A program made the translations under genes and the position numbers. From Herpetosiphon sp042688385 (GTDB lineage Bacteria; Chloroflexota; Chloroflexia; Chloroflexales; Herpetosiphonaceae), in assembly GCF_042688385.1 (NCBI RefSeq), contig NZ_JBHUPY010000001.1, positions 806,001-870,000 on the forward strand: 64,000 nucleotides of DNA, read 5' to 3'. Of the stretch, positions 24,546 to 32,200 are shown in pieces. Every line of letters starts with the position of its first letter. The stretch's first letter is position 1. The notes under the pieces were generated by a model. The model worked only from the letters and a program-made list of their open reading frames with translations, was not told the DNA's origin and made no database searches.

Positions 24546-26258
24546 TTAGAGTTCTTCGCCAAATCGGGCGCTGTAATGGTTGAAAACGTAGGCTCCGAAA
24601 CACAGCACAATCAAGGCGGTGAGGCCAGTTCGCGCCACGCCGTCGAGGCTTGGCAAGCCAGGCGTTGGATAATCGGGAATATTCGTGACCCCACCATAGG
24701 CAATATCGCGATAGAAATCGACAATTGAGGCCATGGGATTGAGCCAACGTACCAGCTTGGCATAATTGGCGCTGGCAATATTATCTAAGGGATAAAATAC
24801 TGGCGTGATAAAAAACCACAGTTGCAGCACAATCCCCATAATATGCGAAACATCACGATAAAACACCGTGATCGACGATAAAAACAGAATCATGCCCAAA
24901 ATAAACATACTTTCGATGATGATAATCACTGGCATCAACAAAAGCGTTGCTTTGATTGGTGCGCCAGTAATAAACATAATCAAAAACATAATTGGCAACG
25001 CCAGCATGAAATTCACCAAATTGGAAATTAATGTGGTGATTGGTAAAATTTCACGGGGAAAATAAACTTTTTTGATTAAGTTGGCGTTGCTAATTACGCT
25101 CATCATACCTTCAGCCATGCCGCCAATAAAATAATTCCATGGTAATAATGCCACCATCAAGAAAATATGAAAATGGCGAATATTGGAATTGAGCAGCAGG
25201 CCAAAAATTAAATAGAAGATCGAAATCATCAACAATGGGTTGAGCAACGACCAAACGTAGCCCAAGGCCGAATTTTTGTAGCGTGAACGTAAATCGCGCA
25301 AGACCAAGTTGCGAATGAGTTCGCGATAGGCCCACAGCTCACGCACTTTATCGACAATCCCAATTGCGCGATCAGCCAGCACCAACAAAATGCCGCCAAC
25401 AATGCCGACCGCCAAAGCCAAGCCAAATTTGAGCGCAAAATTTTGCGAACGGGCTTGAGTTGGCAAAATCGCCGCTTGTTTGACGTAGGCTGCGCTGGCT
25501 TGGCTATCATCGGATTGATAGCGCGAGTCGGAGTAGAGCACATCGGTCAAGATTGTACCAATTAAGCCGCGCGCGGTTTTGAGGTCGCGGGCGCGTTCGG
25601 CTGCTAAATCTGGTTGGCGTAATTCAACAGCAATCTGATCGAAGCGTACCTCAAATGCTCGCACCAGATCATTGAGATCTTCGGCGTTGATCGCTGGCAA
25701 TTCAGTGCTGGCGTGCAGCGAAAAATCAAAGGCTTGCACACCGATCAATTCGCGCAAACGCCGACCAAGCTCATTGTTGGCTGGCTGATTTTTGAGCAAT
25801 AAACCAAGCTCATATTCCATCAAGCGGCGCAAACTATCGCGGCCACCAGCCGCCCGCACCTGCTGAATCAGCTTTTGGGCGGTGTAATCGGCGGCGGCTT
25901 GAGCATCTTCTGGCGAGGTCGCTTGGGCAGTCAGCATTAAACTGCCATCAGCAGCGGGCGCGGCACAGGCGGAGCCAAAGGTATTGCTGCCAAATTTGGG
26001 CAAAATGCTTTTGACCACATTGCGGCTAGCATCGCACAACTGATTTTGCAAGGCTTGCTCGGCCATAAAACTGCGATAGCGTTGCGGATTGAGTTGAATT
26101 GTGGCGCTTGCATCGTATTGAACTGTTTGGAAAAACAGGGTTGGCGCTGAAATCAGCAGGGTCATGCCAATCGTTAGCAACAACAAAAACCAATGAAAGC
26201 CGCCCAACCGACGACGTTTGCCATTTACGGTACGTGCGGCGTTGATGGTTTGAGCCAT
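24546..26258 (-). CDS. Fusion of Wzz-like chain-length domain with Wzm-type ABC permease
   Basis: 570 residues. The N-terminal half has the Wzz layout: basic tail, helix at about 22-44, extracytoplasmic helical domain about 45-265, then a Pro-containing stretch (AILPTQAR) before the second helix at about 275-295. The C-terminal half (about 305-570) is an ABC-2 polysaccharide exporter permease: LVLRDLRSRYKNSALGYVWS, six helices, and LQLWFFITPVFYPLDNI. The partner ATPase follows directly. The start has GAGGAG; the first 34 bases overlap the deacetylase gene. A single continuous frame makes an assembly artefact unlikely. Confidence 0.85.
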   Translation of the reverse strand: MAQTINAARTVNGKRRRLGGFHWFLLLLTIGMTLLISAPTLFFQTVQYDASATIQLNPQRYRSFMAEQALQNQLCDASRNVVKSILPKFGSNTFGSACAAPAADGSLMLTAQATSPEDAQAAADYTAQKLIQQVRAAGGRDSLRRLMEYELGLLLKNQPANNELGRRLRELIGVQAFDFSLHASTELPAINAEDLNDLVRAFEVRFDQIAVELRQPDLAAERARDLKTARGLIGTILTDVLYSDSRYQSDDSQASAAYVKQAAILPTQARSQNFALKFGLALAVGIVGGILLVLADRAIGIVDKVRELWAYRELIRNLVLRDLRSRYKNSALGYVWSLLNPLLMISIFYLIFGLLLNSNIRHFHIFLMVALLPWNYFIGGMAEGMMSVISNANLIKKVYFPREILPITTLISNLVNFMLALPIMFLIMFITGAPIKATLLLMPVIIIIESMFILGMILFLSSITVFYRDVSHIMGIVLQLWFFITPVFYPLDNIASANYAKLVRWLNPMASIVDFYRDIAYGGVTNIPDYPTPGLPSLDGVARTGLTALIVLCFGAYVFNHYSARFGEEL

Positions 26259-28015
26259 ATCGTAATCTCCTCGGCGGAGTTTGCTGGTAAATCAAGAATC
26301 AACCGATGGTGGGCCTGATCAAAGCTGCCTTTATCGCTGCCAGTGCTTTCAGCAGGCAGCCGTAAGCTGAGCTGCGCCAAATCGAAACGACTTTGGTTGG
26401 CTAGGCGAATCTGGAGTTGTTCAGGAGTTTGTTCGATGGTGAGTTGAATGGATTTGAGCGCGCGCCAGCGGTCGGCAATCTCCGGCACGGTGGCGATCCA
26501 CGCTTGAGCAGCAACTGCCTGTTGAATAGCGGTTTGCCAAACGGCGATTTGCGCAGGATTATAAATTTCGTAATTATGGGCATACATATCGATTACGCCG
26601 CCGCTGGCCATGGCTTGCTGCAAATAGGTAGTTGCAGTGAGTGCGGTTTGCGGCGTGAGATAAACATCTGGCAAAGCAACCAGATCATGGCCTGGCAATT
26701 GGCGCGGTTGCCACCAACGGCGATCAATCAACAAGTGGCGATCGTTTAAGCCGCGTTGGATGTTGGTTGCATCGAGCACCCGCGTCCGCACCACCGTGCG
26801 AATGCCTGCGCTGCGCAAGGTTTGCCAATGGGCTTCAGTTATGCCGTCGCTGCCGCCATAGGGAAACGCGAGGCTGCTAGCGGGCGCAAGCCCTTGGCTG
26901 ATTGCTAAATCGTGCCACTCGCTGCTGTCGCTGGCTAGCTCGTTGGCCTGAGCAAAACCGACGTACATATGGCTGAACGTATGGCTTTCGATTGTTTGTT
27001 GAGCAGCCTGCAATGGCGCAAGCAAATCGCCAAAATACCAGGCGGGATCGCTCTCGACCGTGCCATAGGGATCGTGGCTGAACCATGGCGTTTGTGACCA
27101 ATCGATGGTTTGCCAGCGGCGTGGCGTGCTGGCGGCCCAAGCAAAAGTTGGGTCGCCCATCCAAGTTCGGCGCTCTTGGTTGCCGAATAAAAAATTGTAG
27201 CCATTGCCAAACCATGTGCCGCGAATTTGATGCGGCGCGAATAATTCGAGCAAATTGTGTGTGCCTTGACGTGCTTGCAAGCCCAAACTGGTGGCGCTGC
27301 TGATGGCATCGTTTGGCAAACTGAGCGAGTGAATTGCCCCGCCCATTGCTGTTTCCCAATCGACACTGAAGCTCACGGCGGCAACTGCGCCTTGTGGATA
27401 GGGTTCGATATAAATGCCTGCTGCGGCCATACTCAAATTATCGAGATAGATTGTGTCATCAGAAAGCGCGTGGATTGAAATTGCAACCCAAGCAGCTTGG
27501 CTGGGGCTTGGCTCGGTTTCAACCAGTAGTGGAGTCCAGGTTGGTAAACCTTTGCTATCGAAGCCCAGCAACACTGGGGTTTGTTTATCGAGCCGAATAT
27601 CATCGCCAGCTGCGTCGATCCAATGCACCCAAACCTGAATTTGCGCGCCAACACTGCTGCGTTGGGTGCCAGGGTCGATTAATGCTTGGAAGCCAAGCCG
27701 ATAGCGCTGGCCTGTTTGCGCCGTGAGGCGTGGTGAGCGGGCAAAACTATTGACCCCATACAATTGCAAACTATAGCTATCGTCGAGCACATACCCATTG
27801 GTGGTGTCGGCGCGTTTGAGGCCATTGCCCGACCAACCATCGGGAATGCCGTTATCGGCGGCGCTGCGCCAATCGGCGTTGGCCAGAATATTGCCGCCAG
27901 TCCAAGTGCGTGGCGAGCGATCGGGGCGCAACCATTGAGCGATCAGCAGGCCGCCAAGGCCAAACAAAGCCATGGTCAACATAATAAATATCGAGGATTG
28001 ACGAAACCGCTGCAT
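26225..28015 (-). CDS. Membrane-anchored polysaccharide deacetylase
   Basis: 596 residues. An N-terminal signal anchor (IFIMLTMALFGLGGLLIAQWL) is followed by a beta-rich carbohydrate-binding-like module (about 40-205, NADWRSAADNGIPDGW, YLDNLSMA), then a NodB-type deacetylase domain: SFSVDWE in place of the usual DD, metal motif SHTFSH, and LAFPYGG. A C-terminal beta domain of about 90 residues follows. It probably removes acetyl groups from a surface glycan exported by the next genes. First gene of the export operon, overlapping the permease gene by 34 nt. Confidence 0.82.
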   Translation of the reverse strand: MQRFRQSSIFIMLTMALFGLGGLLIAQWLRPDRSPRTWTGGNILANADWRSAADNGIPDGWSGNGLKRADTTNGYVLDDSYSLQLYGVNSFARSPRLTAQTGQRYRLGFQALIDPGTQRSSVGAQIQVWVHWIDAAGDDIRLDKQTPVLLGFDSKGLPTWTPLLVETEPSPSQAAWVAISIHALSDDTIYLDNLSMAAAGIYIEPYPQGAVAAVSFSVDWETAMGGAIHSLSLPNDAISSATSLGLQARQGTHNLLELFAPHQIRGTWFGNGYNFLFGNQERRTWMGDPTFAWAASTPRRWQTIDWSQTPWFSHDPYGTVESDPAWYFGDLLAPLQAAQQTIESHTFSHMYVGFAQANELASDSSEWHDLAISQGLAPASSLAFPYGGSDGITEAHWQTLRSAGIRTVVRTRVLDATNIQRGLNDRHLLIDRRWWQPRQLPGHDLVALPDVYLTPQTALTATTYLQQAMASGGVIDMYAHNYEIYNPAQIAVWQTAIQQAVAAQAWIATVPEIADRWRALKSIQLTIEQTPEQLQIRLANQSRFDLAQLSLRLPAESTGSDKGSFDQAHHRLILDLPANSAEEITIWLKPSTPHVP

Positions 28016-28104
28016 GCAAAGCCCTTCGAGTTAGTGCGTGCTAAACGCAATAGCGCATTTTAACACAGGGCTGGCGGCTTGACAAAAAAATAGCCTTCAG
28101 CGAT

Positions 28105-28803
28105 TTAGCTAGCTATGCCCAGCCACTCGCGTTGCTGCACTACGATTGGGCTGCTAGAACGGGGGCAAGCCAGCGCGGCGGCGTAGCCAGCAGGTGCTGC
28201 GAGCGGCTGAACCTGCCATTGATCAACAGTATTTTCGCGGTTCCATTCGAGGGCTTGCTCAACGTGAGGTTCGATTGAAACCGAGAAACTAGAGAGGGGC
28301 AACGATAAACCCATGCCATGGGCTTTGATATAGGCTTCTTTGCGTGTCCAGCAGCGAAAAAAGGCCGTAGTCTGATTCTCGGCATTCAGCACTGCTTGGC
28401 GCTCGCTGGGGGCAAAATAGTGTTGCGCAATGCTCGCCAAGTCGTCGAGTTGGCGTTCTTGCTCAATATCTACGCCGATGGTGCTGAATTGGCTTAGCCC
28501 AAGCAAGCCATAGTTGCCAGCATGCGAGAGATTGAAGCTCAATTCAATATCCGCCAGCAAGGGCTTGCCATAGTTATTTTGGCTAAATTCAAGCTTGGCT
28601 GGATCACGATCAAGATATTCGGCGAGCAGCAAGCGCATTGCCCCACGGCAAATTGTGTAGCGTAGTTGATCGCGCTCGAAGTGAAAGCGCATTGCTCGCG
28701 CTTGCTCCTCAGAGTTGAGCACAGCCCAAAACCGGCTCCGTTGAGGTCGCAGCCGCGTTAGGTCGATCAGCCAAATGTCGATGGTGTTAGCATTTAAGAG
28801 CAT
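28105..28803 (-). CDS. 4'-phosphopantetheinyl transferase (Sfp-like)
   Basis: Transfers the phosphopantetheine arm of CoA onto carrier-protein serines. The Mg-binding IGVDIEQ and the WTRKEAYIKAHG motif identify the Sfp/AcpT superfamily; 232 residues fits the Sfp size. It lies beside the NRPS genes whose two PCP domains need this modification. The start is uncertain: ATG 28803 (MLLNANTIDIW) lies in a heptanucleotide repeat and ATG 28824 is an alternative made wholly of repeat; neither has a clear ribosome site. Confidence 0.88.
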   Translation of the reverse strand: MLLNANTIDIWLIDLTRLRPQRSRFWAVLNSEEQARAMRFHFERDQLRYTICRGAMRLLLAEYLDRDPAKLEFSQNNYGKPLLADIELSFNLSHAGNYGLLGLSQFSTIGVDIEQERQLDDLASIAQHYFAPSERQAVLNAENQTTAFFRCWTRKEAYIKAHGMGLSLPLSSFSVSIEPHVEQALEWNRENTVDQWQVQPLAAPAGYAAALACPRSSSPIVVQQREWLGIAS

Positions 28804-28838
28804 AGAGCATAGAACATAGAGCATAGAGCATAGAGCAT
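28797..28838. repeat. Heptanucleotide repeat (AGAGCAT x6)
   Basis: Six consecutive 7-base units AGAGCAT, one reading AGAACAT. It covers the putative start of the phosphopantetheinyl transferase gene. Related units occur near 41777 and, inverted, near 42287. Confidence 0.88.
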
Positions 28839-29202
28839 TTGATCCACGAAGGACACGAAAGGGAGATGGCTATTGGCTATTTGTATTGGTATATTGGATT
28901 AACGACGGCATGATCCCCTCACCCCAACCCCTCCCACGTGGCGGGCGAGGGGCTTTTATCCCGTGGTTCTTGCGCAATGCGTCGGTAAAAACCGGTGCTC
29001 CCCTCGCCCGCGTTCAGTGGGAGAGGGGCTGGGGGTGAGGGAATGATCCTGGTTGCCAATCAAATAAACCATTACAGCTATTGGCTCTTGGCTTTTGGCT
29101 ATAGATCTCAAGGTTTGCACCAAATCTCCGATAGCCCATAGCCCACAGCCTATAGCCTCATCCCTTTTTTGACTTTTGCCTTCTGACTTTTGCCTTTTGA
29201 AT
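28839..29202. other. Composite repeat island between PPTase and NRPS genes
   Basis: About 360 bases without a gene. In order: CACGAAGG-type units, TTGGCTAT-type units, GC-rich element B, more TTGGCT units, ATAGCCC/ACAGCCT heptamers (29131-29158), then TTGACTT/TTGCCTT heptamers running into the NRPS stop codon. Confidence 0.75.
28912..29042. repeat. GC-rich inverted-repeat element, copy B
   Basis: Starts GATCCCCTCACCCCAACCCC and ends GGGGCTGGGGGTGAGGG. It has the same two-arm layout as copy A with a different centre. Confidence 0.85.
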
Positions 29203-29203
29203 T
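29169..29203. repeat. Heptanucleotide repeat at the NRPS 3' end
   Basis: Units TTGACTT, TTGCCTT, CTGACTT, TTGCCTT, TTGAATT. The last unit touches the stop codon of the NRPS gene. Confidence 0.8.
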
Positions 29204-32200
29204 CATCCTTTGATCGTCGCGGCGATTATACCATCGGCTTGGGCTTGGATGGTATCGCGGTCGCTGGCAATTTCAGCATCGGGAATCGCATCCGGCAGCG
29301 CATCTTCCATGTAGCGCAATGGCCGATAGTTGAAGCCAATCACGGCCCAAATTGAAGCTCCCAACCCAACCACCACCATCAACAAGCCAATCCCGCGGTC
29401 GGGGCCAACCCCGAAGAGCCAGCCCAAACTATCGCTGAGTGCGCCATTTGGCTCAAGCAAGGGGCCAAACAGCCTATCGGCCAACGGGCCAGCCAGCCAA
29501 TAGCCAAGCGGAATGCTGAGCATCGCCAGCATTTGGTTGGTTGCTTGCACCCGCCCTTGTAGCTCCAAGCCAACCTTGGTTTGGATGAGCACTTGCCAGT
29601 GGGCATTGACCAACGAAATGGTGAACCACATGCCAAACATCGCCAACGCTACCAGCCATGTCGAAGGCCTCAAACCTGCCAAGGCGATGAAAAAGCCTTC
29701 AAGAATCACGAAGCCAATCATGCCTTCGGCGCGGCGCTGCAAGCCACCCCACAAGCTCATAAACAGGCCACCGAGGAAGCCGCCCAAGGCACAGGCTGCG
29801 CTGACAATGCCTAATTCGGCAGGCCCGCCAAACGAGAGCACCAACGGACTCATGCTGATGCTGGCGATGCCAAACCAGATGTTGCCCAAGGCAAAAAACA
29901 GCACCATCGCCACGAGGCTTGGTCGCTTGATAATGTATTCCCAGCCGCGCACAATTTCGCGCAGCAATGGCTCCTCGCGCTTGTGATAGAGCGTGTTGGG
30001 GAAGCGCACCAAAAACAGCACCCCAATTCCCAATGTAAACGAGATGAAATCGAGCAAAAAGACTCCGCCTAAGCCAAAGAAGGCCACCATACCGCCAGCA
30101 ATAAATGGCGCAATCAAGCCGCCCGTCGCCGAGCCAAGCTGAATCACGCCGTTGGCATGGCCCAGATATTGTTTTGGCACAAGCTGGGTCATGGCCGCTG
30201 CATAGGCTGGGCGCTGGAAGGTGCCGGCAATCGAGCTAACTGCTGCCGTGAGGTAAATATGCCAAACCTCAAGTTTGTTGGCCCACAGCAGCATGGCAAC
30301 GACAATTGTCGAAAGCCCAGCAATCGTATCAGCAATGATCATAATCCAGCGCCGATCCCAGCGGTCGGCAATTGCTCCGGCCAACGGCGAAACCAACAAG
30401 CTTGGTAGCATCGAGGCGATTGCGGTAAAGGCAAAATCGCTGACCGTGCCAGTGCGCTGATAAATCCAAATGCCCAAGGCAAAGCTCGATAAACTTGAGC
30501 CAAGCATCGAAACCAGCTGGCCCAAAGCAACCATAAAGAAAATTCGTAGGCTTGGCATACTGGCTTTGCTTGGTTTAGATTTAGCTGGTGTGGCTTGAAT
30601 TGGCGCTGGTTGTTGCCATTGCTCAGCTTGTTGTTCGATAATCTGGCCCAATTCGCTAGCTTGATGTTTGAGAAAATAATGGCCAGCATGGGGAATCACA
30701 TGCAGCGTGACATTGTTGCTGAAATATTCCCATTCACGATAGCGCTCTTGGTAATATTCGGTCGCTCGATCCATCTCGCCGATAATGCAGGCGATTGGGG
30801 CTTTGAGCTGCTGCGGCTGTTTTTGGGCAAAAGCTTGGGTAAAATAGCGCTCAACTTCACGCGCATCATGGCGCAAACTGCGCATCACAAAGCTCTGTTC
30901 CTCCGGATCGACAATTTCGGTGAAGCCACCTAAGGCGCGGAGAAAATCGCGATAGGTTCGATCCGACATCCAGCGGTCGGCGGGCATAAGTTTGTTGAGC
31001 AATTCAAAAAAGCGCCCAGGCACACGCGCCGCCGGAAAATTGCCACCCAACACAATGCCTTGCACGTCGCGGCCTGCTTGCTCCAACAAACGGCCAATTT
31101 CCACGGTCATGGCGCTGCCCACACAATGGCCATACAGCACAATCGGGCCTTGGGTGGTGCTCTGAATTTCGTTGGCAAGCTGGCTAGCAACCGCTTCTAA
31201 GCTTTGCAATGGCTCGTCGGGGCGGCTGAAATCGTGGCCTGGTAGCTCGGCTGCCAACAACCGAAAACCTTTGGGCATGGCTTGGGCAAGAGGTTGATAG
31301 GTAATTGCGCTACCGCCACCATAGGGTATCGCCACAATCGTGGTGTGCTGCTTGGCCTGCGCTTTGGTCAATTCATAGAGCATGCCGCTCGCAGCGCTGC
31401 TTGCGCCGGAAAGATGGGCAGCTAATTCGCGTACCGTCGGATATTTGAACAAGCTCATGACGCTGACATGGCTGCCAATTTTGCGCACAACCCGAATTGC
31501 TTTAAATGATTCACCACCTAAATCGAAGAAATTATCGTCGATGCCAACTTGATCAAGCCCCAAAACGTCGGCCCAAATGCCAGCCAATTCTTGTTCGAGT
31601 GGGCTTTGGGGTGCAACATAGCTATCGAGATTGCGCTCGTTGCTGGGGGCGGGCAAGGCGCGGCGTTCAATCTTGCCATTTGGGTTGAGTGGCAGCGCAT
31701 CCAATTCGACAAAGGCGGTTGGCACCATATAATCGGGCAAACTGTTACGCAGCGCCTCACGAATGCTGCCAATATTCAAGCTTTGGCCCGCTTCGGGCAC
31801 GACATAAGCGACCAACCGTTTATCGCCTGGCGTGTCCTCGCGCAGAATCACAACGCTATTGGCGACATGGGTTTGGGTTTGTAACGCAGTTTCAATCTCG
31901 CTTAATTCAACCCGATAGCCACGAATTTTGACTTGCAGATCGATTCGGCCCAAAAATTCAATTGCACCATCAGGCTGATAGCGCACTAAATCGCCGCTGC
32001 GATAGAGCCGTGCGCCTGCTTCAGCGCTAAATGGATCGGGTACAAAACGCTCGGCAGTGAGATCTGGCCGCCCGATGTAACCACGACCCACGCCTCCACC
32101 GCCAACGTAGAGTTCGCCAGGCACGCCTTGCGGCGTTGGCTGCATGTGGCGATCGAGCACGTAAATTTGCACATTGCCCAATGGCCGCCCAAGTGGCACG

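Noticed and set aside
28839..29202. Possible insertion sequence between PPTase and NRPS genes
   Set aside because: No transposase frame and no clear target duplication; the region consists of short tandem repeats and one GC-rich element.
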